Positions 46,212-55,544 of a stretch of 64,000 nucleotides of DNA are shown here, one piece after another (the stretch's first letter is position 1; every line of letters begins with the position of its first letter). The notes under the pieces are model-generated. The model saw only the letters and a list, made by a program, of their open reading frames with translations, was not told the DNA's origin and made no database searches. Made by a program: the position numbers and the translations under genes. This DNA comes from Massilia atriviolacea (lineage in GTDB: Bacteria; Pseudomonadota; Gammaproteobacteria; Burkholderiales; Burkholderiaceae_D): positions 1-64,000 of the forward strand of contig NZ_RXLQ01000014.1 of the NCBI RefSeq assembly GCF_003953935.1, read 5' to 3'.

Positions 46212-47294
46212 TCAGTTGCTGGCAGTGCGGGCGGCGGGCTTGCGCAGGCGCAGCTTGCCGACAATGCCGATCGGGAAGAAGTAGATCGACAGCACGAACA
46301 GCACGCCCAGCCACAGCATCCAGCGGTCCGGATGCAGGGCCTGCGCCAGAAGCGGCAGGCCTGCGAGCGCGGCCGAGCCTTCGGCCATCAGCGACTTGAG
46401 GTAGTTCTGGGCGATGATGAACAGGGTGGCGCCGACCACCGCGCCGTACATGGTGCCCATGCCGCCGATCACCACGATCAGCAGGATGTCGGTCATCACC
46501 TCGAAGCCGAGCATGGTTTTCGGGCCGACGTAGCGCAGCCACAGCGCCATCAGCGCGCCGGCCAGCGCCGCCACCAGGGCCGCCAGCACATTCGCCCAGA
46601 TGCGGTACAGCACCGTGCGGTAGCCGAGCGCCTCGGCGCGGAACTCGTTCTCGCGGATCGCCTGCAGCACGCGGCCGAAGGGCGAATTGACCAGCCGCAG
46701 CAGGAACAGGAAGAGCAGCAGGCAGCCGCCGAACACGATGTAGTAGGTAATCAGCTTGCCGTCGATGGCGCGCCCGAACACCTCGTTCTCGACCAGGCGA
46801 AAGCCCGGCGTGAGGAGCTCCGGCACGCTGAAGGTCTTGCCGTCCTCGCCGCCGGTCAGGTCGGACAGTTGCGAGGCCAGCACGGCGAACGAGGCCGCCA
46901 CGGCGAGCGTGATCATGGCGTAGAAAATGGCGCGCACGCGCAGCGCGAACAGGCCCACCACCAGCGCCAATGCCAGGGTCAGCAGCAGGGCCAGCGCGAC
47001 GCCGATGCATAAGGCGCTCCAGCTCGGCTCGCCATGCGACAGCCCCAGGCCCACGCCGTAGGCGCCGATGCCGAAGAACATGGTGTGGGCGAAGGACACG
47101 ATCCCGGTGTAACCGAGCAGCAAGTCGTAGGAAGCCACCAGCACGATGTAGACGCAGATGGTGGCGGCGGTGTTGAGCGGGCGCGCGCCGCTGGTCAGGA
47201 AGGGCGCCAGCGCCAGTCCCAGCAGGATCAGCAGCAGGGTGGCGGACAAGGCCCGGCTGCGCGGCAGGTCGCCGGATAACAGGTGATTGAGCAT
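46212..47294 (-). CDS. livM: Branched-chain amino acid-type ABC permease, LivM
   Basis: Inner-membrane permease of 360 residues with about nine helices. LivM marks are GYTGIVSFAHTMFFGIGAYG near residue 60, FAVLASQLSDLTGGEDG, LINSPFGRVLQAIRENEFRAEALGY-like segment (RLVNSPFGRVLQAIRENE) and VIGGMGTMYGAVVGATLF. Last gene of the TonB receptor/hydrolase/liv operon. Confidence 0.9.
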   Translation of the reverse strand: MLNHLLSGDLPRSRALSATLLLILLGLALAPFLTSGARPLNTAATICVYIVLVASYDLLLGYTGIVSFAHTMFFGIGAYGVGLGLSHGEPSWSALCIGVALALLLTLALALVVGLFALRVRAIFYAMITLAVAASFAVLASQLSDLTGGEDGKTFSVPELLTPGFRLVENEVFGRAIDGKLITYYIVFGGCLLLFLFLLRLVNSPFGRVLQAIRENEFRAEALGYRTVLYRIWANVLAALVAALAGALMALWLRYVGPKTMLGFEVMTDILLIVVIGGMGTMYGAVVGATLFIIAQNYLKSLMAEGSAALAGLPLLAQALHPDRWMLWLGVLFVLSIYFFPIGIVGKLRLRKPAARTASN

Positions 47295-47303
47295 GGAGTT
47301 TCC

Positions 47304-48377
47304 TTAGCGGCGCAGGTTGGAATACAGGCCGGCCGGGCGCCACAGCAGGATGGCGATCATCAGGGCGATGTTCGACACCAGCGCGAATTTCGGCAGCAGG
47401 AAGCCGGCGTAGTTGGCCACCAGGGCCATCAGCAGGGCGCCGATGAAGCAGCCGCCGACCGAGCCCAGCCCGCCGATGATGACGACGATAAAGATCATGA
47501 CCATCATTTCGCCGCCCATGGCCGCGTTCAGGGTTTCCTTGTACAGGCCCCAGAGCACGCCGCCCAGGCCGGCCAGCGCCGAGCCGGCCGCGAACACGGC
47601 CACGAACAGGCGCCGGATGCGGTAACCCATGGCTTCGACCATCTCGCGGTTCTCGACGCCGGCGCGGATCAGCAGGCCGATCTTGCTGCGGTTCAGCACC
47701 AGGAACATGCCGGCGAACACCACCAGCCCGATCACGACCGCCACCAGCCGGTATTTTTCGACCGCCGCGTCGCCCAGCAGCACGGCGCCGCGCAGGCTGG
47801 CCGGCAGCGGCAGGGGAATCTGCTCGGCGCCCCAGATCACGTTGATCGATTGTTCGGCCACGATCATGCCGCCCATGGTGATCAGGATCTGCTTGAGATG
47901 CTGGCCGTACACCGGCGCGATGACGATGCGCTCGAAGGCCCAGCCGAGCAGCGCGGTGGAGAGCATCGCCACCGCGATCGCCAGGCCCAGCACGCCCAGA
48001 TTGAGCAGCAGCGCGTCGGCCTCGAGCCAGCCGCGCATGGGAATCAGGACCATGGTGGCGGCATAGGCGCCGACCGAGACGAAGGCCCCATGGCCGAAGT
48101 TGAGCACGTCCATCAGCCCGAACACGAGCGTCAGGCCGCTGGCCATGATGAAGATCATCATGCCCATGGCCAGGCCGGCGACGGTCAGGGTGACCCAGGT
48201 GGGAAAGCTGCCGACCGCCGGCAGCATCAGCAGGATCAGCGCCGGCACCAGCAGCAGCGGGGCGAGGTCGCGCCTGGCGGCCGGCAGGGGCGCGTCGGCC
48301 GGGGCGGCGGGCAGCATGGTCGCGGCGCTCACCGGAGGCGATTTGGTGGTCACGTTGTTGGTCTCCGTGTTCATCAT
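47304..48377 (-). CDS. livH: Branched-chain amino acid-type ABC permease, LivH
   Basis: 357 residues, with a hydrophilic N-terminal tail of about 40 and then eight to nine helices. Marks are GLTLVFGLMDVLNFGHGAFVSVGAYAA, RAGVENREMVEAMGY and VVIIGGLGSVGGCFIGALL. Start ATG at 48377 overlaps the livF stop (ATGA). The extended N-terminus is longer than in E. coli LivH; an internal start is possible. Confidence 0.9.
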   Translation of the reverse strand: MMNTETNNVTTKSPPVSAATMLPAAPADAPLPAARRDLAPLLLVPALILLMLPAVGSFPTWVTLTVAGLAMGMMIFIMASGLTLVFGLMDVLNFGHGAFVSVGAYAATMVLIPMRGWLEADALLLNLGVLGLAIAVAMLSTALLGWAFERIVIAPVYGQHLKQILITMGGMIVAEQSINVIWGAEQIPLPLPASLRGAVLLGDAAVEKYRLVAVVIGLVVFAGMFLVLNRSKIGLLIRAGVENREMVEAMGYRIRRLFVAVFAAGSALAGLGGVLWGLYKETLNAAMGGEMMVMIFIVVIIGGLGSVGGCFIGALLMALVANYAGFLLPKFALVSNIALMIAILLWRPAGLYSNLRR

Positions 48378-49099
48378 TGATGGGCGCTCAGTGACAGCCC
48401 GAGCAGGCGTTGCTGCAGGTTTTCGTCGTCCACCAGCGCGCCCATGGCGCCGGCGTGCACTACCTTGCCGTCGTCCATCACCGAGACCGTGTCGCCCAGG
48501 CGCCTGACGAAGCTGAAGTTCTGCTCGACCAGCAGGATGGTGGTGTCGGTCTGCTTGAGCTCGCGGAAGGCGGCGATCAGGCTCTGGATGATGGCCGGGG
48601 CCAGGCCCTTGGTCGGCTCGTCGATCAGCAGCAGCTTGCGCGGTTCGACGATGGCGCGCGCGATCGCCACCATCTGCTTTTGCCCGCCCGACAGATTGCC
48701 GGCCGGGTAGTGCCAGAATTTGCGCAGCGCCGGAAAGAAGCCGAAGATCCATTCCACGCGCGCCTCGTCGAGCGGGCCGTCGCGCGCCGCCAGGTAGAGG
48801 TTCTCGCGCACGCTCAGGTCGGAAAACACGGCCATCGATTCGGGCACGTAGGCGATGCCGCGCCGGGCGATGTCGGGCGTGGGCAGGGCGGCGATGTCGT
48901 GGCCGTCGAAGCGCACCGTGCCGGCGGAGGCTTTCCACAAGCCCATGATGGTGCGCAGGGTGGTGGTCTTGCCGGCGCCGTTGCGCCCCAGCAGGACCGA
49001 CAGGCCGCCGCGCGGCACCACCAGGTCCACGCCTTGCAGGATGTGGTAGTCGCCGATGTGGGTGTGGACCCCGCTCAGTTGAAGGATCGGATCAGGCAT
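48374..49099 (-). CDS. livF: ABC transporter ATP-binding protein, LivF
   Basis: 241 residues; Walker A GRNGAGKTTT (39-48), signature LSGGQKQM, Walker B LLLIDEPTKGL. Order in the operon and the short LivF-type C-terminus separate it from LivG. Its start lies within the livG 3' end (8 bases overlap). Confidence 0.92.
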   Translation of the reverse strand: MPDPILQLSGVHTHIGDYHILQGVDLVVPRGGLSVLLGRNGAGKTTTLRTIMGLWKASAGTVRFDGHDIAALPTPDIARRGIAYVPESMAVFSDLSVRENLYLAARDGPLDEARVEWIFGFFPALRKFWHYPAGNLSGGQKQMVAIARAIVEPRKLLLIDEPTKGLAPAIIQSLIAAFRELKQTDTTILLVEQNFSFVRRLGDTVSVMDDGKVVHAGAMGALVDDENLQQRLLGLSLSAHQ

Positions 49100-49871
49100 G
49101 TTCGGGCGTCCCCAGGTAGGCTTGCTGGACGATGGGCGAGGCCATCACCTCGGCCGGATTGCCGTCGGCCACCAGGCTGCCGTTGTGCAGGACGATGATG
49201 CGGTCGGCCAGCGAGCGCACCACGTCCATCTTGTGTTCGACCAGCAAAATGGTCCTGTTGCGCTCGGCCTTGACCTGATGGATCAGGTCGAGCACGACCG
49301 GCACTTCGTCCACGCTCATGCCGGCGGTCGGTTCGTCGAACATCATCACCGCCGGTTCCAGCGCCAGCAGGATGGCCACTTCCAGCTTGCGCTTGTCGCC
49401 GTGCGAGAGGGCCATCACGCGCGTGTCGCGCCGGCTTGCCATGGAGACGCGCTCCAGGTAATAGTCGGCGCGCACGATCAGGTCGGTATGGCTGGACCAG
49501 CGCGTCAACATCGAGCGCATGTTCATGCCGGCGCCCGCCCGGCTCTGTACCGCCAGGCGCACGTTTTCGGCGACCGTCAGGTGCGGGAACAGGTTGGTCA
49601 GCTGGAAGGCGCGCCCGATGCCGAGCGCGGTGCGCCTGGCCGCGCCATGGCGGGTGATGTCGGCGCCGTCGAGCAGGACCGTGCCCGAGCTGGCCGGCAA
49701 CTGGCCCGAGATCAGGTTGAAGTAGGTGGTCTTGCCGGCGCCGTTGGGACCGACGATCACGGTCAGGGTGCCGGGATAGAAATCGGCGCTGACCTGGTCG
49801 ACCGCCACATGCCCGCCGAAGCGGATGCTCAGCTCGCGCGTCGACAGCGACGGCATGGCCGCCGGCGTCAT
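49092..49871 (-). CDS. livG: ABC transporter ATP-binding protein, LivG
   Basis: 259 residues; Walker A GPNGAGKTTYFNLISG, the LivG-specific RTALGIGRAFQLTNLFPHLTVAENV, signature ALSHGDKRKLE (SHGDK replaces the common SGGQ, as in many LivG/UrtD proteins), Walker B VMMFDEPTAGM. The ATG at 49871 overlaps the livK stop. Confidence 0.9.
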   Translation of the reverse strand: MTPAAMPSLSTRELSIRFGGHVAVDQVSADFYPGTLTVIVGPNGAGKTTYFNLISGQLPASSGTVLLDGADITRHGAARRTALGIGRAFQLTNLFPHLTVAENVRLAVQSRAGAGMNMRSMLTRWSSHTDLIVRADYYLERVSMASRRDTRVMALSHGDKRKLEVAILLALEPAVMMFDEPTAGMSVDEVPVVLDLIHQVKAERNRTILLVEHKMDVVRSLADRIIVLHNGSLVADGNPAEVMASPIVQQAYLGTPEHA

Positions 49872-51055
49872 CGCTTGTTCCTCACCGGGAGCGGCAGTTC
49901 GCTGGCCGGGATTTCGCGCACCAGTTCCAGCAGGTCCCACTCGTTCTTCTGATCCTTCTTGATCTTGAAGTGGTACATCGATTGCAGGGCCTGGTGGTCT
50001 TCCTTGCGGAAGGTCATCTTGCCCTTGGGCGTTTCGAAATCCATGCCTTCCATGGCCGCGATCAGCTTCTCGGTATCGCCGGAATTGGCCTTGGTCAATG
50101 CCGTGACGACCGCGCTGGCCGCCGCGAAGCCGCCGGCGGTGAACATGTCGGGCGGGCCCTTGTGGCGCTTGCTGTGCTCGGCCACGAACCAGTCGTTCAT
50201 CTTGTTCTTGGGGAAGCCGTGGTAGTAGTAGATGGTGCCCTGGGTGCCGGCGAAGTTCTTCCAGGTCTTCATCACGGGCAGGATGTTGCCGCCCGGGGAC
50301 AGGACGACGCCGTAGCGCTCGGGCTTCATGTCGGCCAGCTTGTTCATCGGATTCGGCCCGGCCCAGACGATCTGCAGCAGGCGCGGCTCGGGCTTGTTTT
50401 TCAGCGCGTCGAAGATGCGCTGGGCCGGGGCGGTGAAGTCGGTGCTGCTCTGGGGCGCGTATTCCTCGTGCACCACCTGGGCCTTGCTGCCGGTGGCGGC
50501 CAGCGCTTCCTTGCCGGCCTTGACCGCATCCTTGCCGAAGGCGTAATCCTGGGCCAGGAAGGCCACGCTGCCGGCCTTGAGCGTGCTGGCGGCGGCCAGC
50601 GCGTCCTGCATCGAGCTGCGCGCGGTGCGGAAGATGTAGCGGTTGAATTTTTCGCCGGTGATGGCGTCGGCCACGGCCGGCTCGATGATCAGGATCTTCT
50701 TGTATTCCTGCGCCACCGGCAGCATGGCGATGGCCGAACCGGACGAGGTGGTGCCGACCGCGATGTCGGCCTTGTCGTCGCCGTAGGCTTCGGCCAGCAG
50801 GGTGCGGCCCAGGTCCGGCTTGCTCTGGTCGTCCTTGACGATCACCTTCAGCTTGCGGCCGTTGATCTCCATCTTGCCGCCGGTCAGGTATTCCAGTCCC
50901 ATCATGAAGCCGGTTTCGGTTTCCTTGGCATAGGTTTCGAGCATGCCGGTCTTGCCGGCGATGAGGGCGATTTTCAGGTCGGGCGCGGCCGCTGCCGGCA
51001 GCGTGGCCGCCAGCGTGGCCAGGACGGCCGCTGCCAGGGTGCTGAGTTTGTGCAT
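49868..51055 (-). CDS. livK: Periplasmic substrate-binding protein, LivK/Peripla_BP_6 family
   Basis: 395 residues with a signal peptide (MHKLSTLAAAVLATLAATLPAAAA) and a type I periplasmic fold (LKIALIAGKTGMLETYAKETETG, VAFLAQDYAFGKDAVKAG, FTAGGFAAASAVVTAL). It resembles binding proteins for aromatic or carboxylate compounds as much as those for leucine, so the substrate is open. Context with a TonB receptor and hydrolase argues against simple amino acid uptake. Confidence 0.86.
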   Translation of the reverse strand: MHKLSTLAAAVLATLAATLPAAAAPDLKIALIAGKTGMLETYAKETETGFMMGLEYLTGGKMEINGRKLKVIVKDDQSKPDLGRTLLAEAYGDDKADIAVGTTSSGSAIAMLPVAQEYKKILIIEPAVADAITGEKFNRYIFRTARSSMQDALAAASTLKAGSVAFLAQDYAFGKDAVKAGKEALAATGSKAQVVHEEYAPQSSTDFTAPAQRIFDALKNKPEPRLLQIVWAGPNPMNKLADMKPERYGVVLSPGGNILPVMKTWKNFAGTQGTIYYYHGFPKNKMNDWFVAEHSKRHKGPPDMFTAGGFAAASAVVTALTKANSGDTEKLIAAMEGMDFETPKGKMTFRKEDHQALQSMYHFKIKKDQKNEWDLLELVREIPASELPLPVRNKR

Positions 51056-51106
51056 CGTGTCTCCTCTTGGGATGGTGTTGTCTTTTATATGGTGGGGCCT
51101 GGCTTG

Positions 51107-52054
51107 CTAGTCTACCTGCGCCAGAAAGCGTTCGATCGCCTGCCGCGCCGGCGCTTCGGTCAGCATCGGCGCGTGGCCCACGCCCGGCACTTCGGCGTAC
51201 TGCATGGCGGGGGCGGTGCGCTGCATGTAGCTGGCCTGTTCCGGCTCGACCAGGTCCGACAGGCTGCCGCGCACCAGCAGGGTGGGGCGGTTGCGCGCCA
51301 GGCGCCGGAAGGCCATGCGCGAGGCCCAGGACGAGGGTTTGATCTTGCCGGACTGCAGCGGCAGGGCGATGTTGGGGTCGTAGCGCTGCACCAGGTGGCC
51401 GGCGTCGTTTTCGCAAAAGGCCCGGCGCGCCCACTTGTTCCACTCGGCCATGTCGTTCGAGGGAAAGGCCGGCTGGTGGATCTCGCGCATGTACTCGGCC
51501 GCCTGTTCCCAGCTCAGCACGGTGGCGCTCTTGCCGGCATAGGTGGCGATGCGCGACAGGCCTTTTTCGGAGATCACAGGGCCGACGTCGTTGAGCACGG
51601 CGGCGGCGATCAGCTTCAGGCGCCGCAGGGCCAGGGTCATGGTGATGATGCCGCCCATCGAGGTGCCGACGAACACGGCGCGTTCGATGCCCAGGTCGTG
51701 CGCCAGCTTGATCACGTCGCCCGCGTACACGGCCGGGTTGTAGTGGGCCGGGTCGGGGTCGCGCGCGGACTGGCCGCGCCCGCGCACGTCGAGCGCCAGC
51801 ACGCGCCGCCCCTGGCTGGCGATCCACGGCGCCAGTTCGTCGAAGTCGCCCGAGTTGCGCGTCAGGCCGTGCAGGCAGATCACGGGCAGGCGCGCGCGCC
51901 CGCCGTGGCCGGGATAATCGCGCGCGTACAGGGTCAGGCCGTCGTCGCTGAGGTAGCTGACCTCGCTGAACTGGCGGGCCCTTGCCGCTTCGTTGGCGGC
52001 CTCGGGGAAGTGGGCGAGATGTGCGCCATCGTGTTCCTGCACCTGGGCTCCCAT
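51107..52054 (-). CDS. Alpha/beta hydrolase
   Basis: 315 residues; no signal peptide. The oxyanion segment is CLHGLTRNSGDF, the nucleophile elbow is GTSMGG, the acid is likely in RGSLSDLVEP, and the His is in GVGHAPML. This is the fold of esterases/lactonases and C-C bond hydrolases. It starts two bases after the receptor stop and 51 bases before livK, so it belongs to the same transcript and may cut the imported ligand in the cytoplasm. Confidence 0.86.
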   Translation of the reverse strand: MGAQVQEHDGAHLAHFPEAANEAARARQFSEVSYLSDDGLTLYARDYPGHGGRARLPVICLHGLTRNSGDFDELAPWIASQGRRVLALDVRGRGQSARDPDPAHYNPAVYAGDVIKLAHDLGIERAVFVGTSMGGIITMTLALRRLKLIAAAVLNDVGPVISEKGLSRIATYAGKSATVLSWEQAAEYMREIHQPAFPSNDMAEWNKWARRAFCENDAGHLVQRYDPNIALPLQSGKIKPSSWASRMAFRRLARNRPTLLVRGSLSDLVEPEQASYMQRTAPAMQYAEVPGVGHAPMLTEAPARQAIERFLAQVD

Positions 52055-52056
52055 GC

Positions 52057-54363
52057 TCAGAACCGGTATTCGAGGGTGGCCGAGACGGTGCGCGGGGCGC
52101 CGTAGAAGGCCGTCAGCACGCCCTCCCTGCCGAGGTTCGGGAAGACGTAGCCGCCGGTGCGGTAGCGCTTGTCGCCCAGGTTCTTGCCGTGCAGGCCGGC
52201 GCGGATCTTGCTGTCGGCGCTGGTCCAGGTCAGGCTCAGGTCGTACAGGGTGTAGCCGGGCTGGTCGAGCACCGAAGCGTATTCGAACTGGGTGGTCTCG
52301 TCCTTGTAGGCGGCGCTGGCGCTGATGCTGGCGGTGCCGGCGCGGCCCAGCAGCGGCACCTGCATGTCGTAGGTGGCGCGCAGGTTGGCCGAGTTCTTCG
52401 GCGTGTTCTGGAAGTAGCGCTCGCTGGCGACGTTGACCAGGGCCGGCACGCCGCCGACCAGCTGCGAGGTCAGGAACTGGCTGTACTCGGCGTTGATGTG
52501 GCTGTACATGCCCGTCACGCTCAAGGCATCGGTCAGCCTGGCGCTCGCTTCCAGTTCGACGCCGCGGATCTTGGCCTTGCCGGCATTGGTGGTCACGCCG
52601 GCGAAGCTGTCGGGGCGGCCGTCGTCGTTGGTGTCGACCTCCACCGAGCCGGGAATCTGCACATCCTTGTATTTGCTGTCGAACACGGCGATGTTGGTCA
52701 GGATGCGGTTGTTGTTGTAGGACGATTTGAGGCCCAGTTCCAGCGTGTCGATGGTTTCGGGCAGGTAGCCGGCGCGCGCGCTGGCGGGGCTGAGCCTGGT
52801 GCCGACCACGTTCATGCGCGGATCGAAGCCGCCGCCCTTGAAGCCGCGCGCCCAGCTGGCGTAGACGTTCTGGCTGGCGCTGGCTTTCCAGGCCATGCCG
52901 ACCTTGGGCGTGAACTTCTTGTCTTCGCGTTCCAGTTCGCCGCGCGTGAAGTCGGTGTCGGTGCGGAACAGCACGGCGTTCGGATTGCCCATCGCCGGCG
53001 AGCCGTTCAGGCCCAGGTAGATCTGGCGCAGGATGCCCGCTTCGCGCTGGTCGACCGTGTAGCGCCCGCCCAGCGAGAAGCTGAGCGCCTCGTTATATTT
53101 GTAGTTGGCGTCGGCAAAGACGGCCCAGGCCTTGGTGTCGATATCGCCCAGGGTGTAGGTGGAACTGGGGAAGGCGCCGGCCAGGATGGTGTCGAAGATG
53201 TTGTAGGCGTTGGCGTCGATGTAGTACACCCCGGCCACGCCCTGGACCTTGTCGCCGGTGTAGGTGAACTGGAATTCCTGGCTGAACTGCTTGTTCTTGT
53301 ACAGGGCGGGCACTTCGAAGTCGACCACGGGCAGCGAATCGAAGTCGATCGGCGCGTACGACTTGTCGCGGCGCGAGGCGGTCACCGACTTGACGCTCAG
53401 CTGCGGGTTGATGGTGTACTCCAGCAGCGCCGACCAGCCGTGGGCCGAGACTTCCTGTTCGTGCCCGAGCGCGCGGGTCAGGCTGGCGCGGGTGTCGTAC
53501 ACGTTCGACAGGATCGGCGCGCCGCCGGTGCGTCCGACCGTCATGCGGTGGCCGTTGCGCGGGCTGGAATCGTCTTCGGTGGCGTCGCCCGAGAGGCGGA
53601 TGAACAGCTCCGGCGTGGGCGTGAATTCGGCCGAGAGGCGGCCGGCCGTCATGTCCTTGTCGTAGTTGTGGGCGCCGGTGACGAGGTTGCGCCCGTAGCC
53701 GTCGCGCTTGAAGCGGGCGATCGATCCGCCCACGCGCACCGTGTCGGAGAGCGGCGTGCTGGCGGTGAGCACCGCTTCGCGCTGGCTGTAGTTGCCCAGT
53801 GCGAGGCGGGCGCGGACATCGGTGCGGGGGCCGAGCTTGCGCGTGACGTACTTGACCGCGCCGCCGATGGTGTTGCGGCCGTACAGGGTGCCTTGCGGGC
53901 CGCGCAGCACTTCGATGCGCTCGACGTCGTAGATGTCGGTCACGGCCGCCTGCGGGCGGGCCAGGTAGATGTCGTCGAGGTAGATGCCGACCCCGGCCTC
54001 GAAGCCGGCCAGCGGATCCTGCTGGCCGACGCCGCGGATGAAGGCGGTCAGGGTCGAATTGGTGGCGCGCGAGGCCTTGAGGGTGGTGTTCGGGATCGAC
54101 AGGGCCAGCGCGGTGATGTCGGGCGTGCCCTGTTTCGACAGCTGGTCGCCGCCGAACGCGGTGACGGAGACCGGCACGTCCTGCAGGTTTTCGGGGCGGC
54201 GGCGGGCGCTGACGGTGACCACGCCGGCGTCCTGGATGGGCTGGGCGGTTGGCGCGCCCGCTTCGGTCTGCGCCTGAGCCGAGCCCAGCGCGCCACCGGA
54301 CAGGGCCAGCACGGCGGCGGCGATGCGATGCAAGGGAAAATGTCGAACGGTGGTCGAACGCAT
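52057..54363 (-). CDS. TonB-dependent outer-membrane receptor
   Basis: 768 residues. Signal peptide to about residue 31 (ALGSAQA/Q), TonB-box region DAGVVTVSARRR, plug domain (ENLQDVPVSVTAFGG, RGPQGTLYGRNTIGGAVKYVTRK), a 22-strand barrel and terminal SATLEYRF with the outer-membrane Phe. The plug resembles the large Sphingomonas/Caulobacter-type receptors for carbon compounds more than catecholate-siderophore receptors. The ATG at 54363 is chosen for the signal peptide. It heads a seven-gene operon. Confidence 0.9.
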   Translation of the reverse strand: MRSTTVRHFPLHRIAAAVLALSGGALGSAQAQTEAGAPTAQPIQDAGVVTVSARRRPENLQDVPVSVTAFGGDQLSKQGTPDITALALSIPNTTLKASRATNSTLTAFIRGVGQQDPLAGFEAGVGIYLDDIYLARPQAAVTDIYDVERIEVLRGPQGTLYGRNTIGGAVKYVTRKLGPRTDVRARLALGNYSQREAVLTASTPLSDTVRVGGSIARFKRDGYGRNLVTGAHNYDKDMTAGRLSAEFTPTPELFIRLSGDATEDDSSPRNGHRMTVGRTGGAPILSNVYDTRASLTRALGHEQEVSAHGWSALLEYTINPQLSVKSVTASRRDKSYAPIDFDSLPVVDFEVPALYKNKQFSQEFQFTYTGDKVQGVAGVYYIDANAYNIFDTILAGAFPSSTYTLGDIDTKAWAVFADANYKYNEALSFSLGGRYTVDQREAGILRQIYLGLNGSPAMGNPNAVLFRTDTDFTRGELEREDKKFTPKVGMAWKASASQNVYASWARGFKGGGFDPRMNVVGTRLSPASARAGYLPETIDTLELGLKSSYNNNRILTNIAVFDSKYKDVQIPGSVEVDTNDDGRPDSFAGVTTNAGKAKIRGVELEASARLTDALSVTGMYSHINAEYSQFLTSQLVGGVPALVNVASERYFQNTPKNSANLRATYDMQVPLLGRAGTASISASAAYKDETTQFEYASVLDQPGYTLYDLSLTWTSADSKIRAGLHGKNLGDKRYRTGGYVFPNLGREGVLTAFYGAPRTVSATLEYRF

Positions 54364-54469
54364 GGTGTTGTCTCCTTGGATTTTTTTGGACAATGCGGTA
54401 AGCCGGAAAAGAAGCCATACAGTGTGCCCCCATTCGAATTTGAGGGAAAGATAACGACACGCCCAAGGA

Positions 54470-54487
54470 CTGTGCAAAAATGCACAG
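54470..54487. promoter_or_regulatory. Candidate LysR operator 1
   Basis: Perfect palindrome CTGTGCA-AAAA-TGCACAG. It lies about 110 bases before the receptor start and 140 before the LysR start. It contains a T-N11-A pattern as expected for a LysR-family site. Confidence 0.6.
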
Positions 54488-54574
54488 TGGTGGTTTATGC
54501 AACTTATTGTTCTTGCAGGGGCTAGTCAGCTTGCCACTTTACTTTTTAGTAATACGTAAAAATCAAAAGATTGC

Positions 54575-54607
54575 GTGCACCATGTGCACTGGTGCACAAT
54601 ATTGTGC
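54575..54607. promoter_or_regulatory. Candidate LysR operator cluster 2
   Basis: GTGCAC occurs three times (54575-54580, 54584-54589, 54592-54597), followed by the perfect palindrome GCACAATATTGTGC (54594-54607), all within 55 bases of the LysR start. The TGTGCA half-site is shared with operator 1, so one regulator probably binds both. Confidence 0.6.
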
Positions 54608-54629
54608 GTGAATATCGGACATCGCCTCC

Positions 54630-55544
54630 ATGAATACCTTGCCTGAATGGACAGACCTGCGTTTCTTCCTGGAGCTGGCGCGCGCCGGCACCCTGTCGGG
54701 TGCGTCGCGCCGCCTGGAGGTCGAGCACACCACGGTGGCGCGCCGCATCGACCGCCTCGAAATCCAGCTCGGCACCACCCTGTTCGACCGCAGCCGCGAG
54801 GGCTACGAGCTGACCGAGATGGGACAGGCGCTGCTGCCGCACGCCGAGGCGATGGAGAGCGCGGCGCTGGCCGCCACCGAGCAGCTGGGCGGCACCGAAG
54901 TGGCGGCGCACGGGGTGGTGCGGCTCGGGGTGCCGGAAGTGTTCGGCGTGCGCGTGGTGGCGCCGCTGCTGGTCGGGCTGCTGCAGACGCACCCGGACCT
55001 GAGCATCGACCTGCTGGTGCTGCCGCGCTTTGCCAACCTGGCCAACCGCGAGGCGGACCTGGGCGTGATGCTCGATCCGCCCAGCACCGGGCGCTACATG
55101 ATCACGCGGCTGGCCTCGTTCCGTTTCTATCTGTACGCATCGCCCGCCTACCTGGCGCGCCATCCGCCGATCCGCGAGCGCGCCGACCTGGCGCATCACG
55201 ATTTTGTCGATTATGTGCAGGACCGGCTGGCCAGCCGCGAGCTCAGTTATCTCAACGAGCTGGGCTTCACGCCGAGGCGCAGGCTGTGCTGTACCGGGAT
55301 GACCGCGCAGGTGGAGGCGGCGGCGCTGGGGATGGGGCTGATCATGGCGCCGCCGTATGCGGTGCCGGACGACGGGCGCCTGGTGCCGGTGCTGGACCAG
55401 TTTTTCGCCGAGCGCTCGTTCTGGCTGGCGGCGCCGACCGATCTGTACCGCTTGCAGCGGGTCAGGGCGGTGTGGAATCTGCTGCGCGAGTATTCGGACC
55501 GGCAGCCGTCCTTGTTTGTCCATGGGCGGCAGGAGCGGCGCTGA
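54630..55544 (+). CDS. LysR-family transcriptional regulator
   Basis: 304 residues: HTH (LRFFLELARAGTLSGASRRLEVEHTTVARRIDRLE) and substrate-binding domain (ADLGVMLDPPSTGRYMIT). Divergent from the receptor/hydrolase/liv operon and flanked by the palindromic sites it probably binds, controlling the operon and itself. The sequence is like regulators of the single-gene AraC-less catabolic loci; ligand unknown. Confidence 0.88.
   Translation: MNTLPEWTDLRFFLELARAGTLSGASRRLEVEHTTVARRIDRLEIQLGTTLFDRSREGYELTEMGQALLPHAEAMESAALAATEQLGGTEVAAHGVVRLGVPEVFGVRVVAPLLVGLLQTHPDLSIDLLVLPRFANLANREADLGVMLDPPSTGRYMITRLASFRFYLYASPAYLARHPPIRERADLAHHDFVDYVQDRLASRELSYLNELGFTPRRRLCCTGMTAQVEAAALGMGLIMAPPYAVPDDGRLVPVLDQFFAERSFWLAAPTDLYRLQRVRAVWNLLREYSDRQPSLFVHGRQERR

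Noticed and set aside
52057-54363. Receptor for the siderophore made at 0.3-15.8 kb
   Set aside because: It lies 37 kb away in an operon with hydrolase and liv genes and has LysR-type rather than Fur-like sites upstream.
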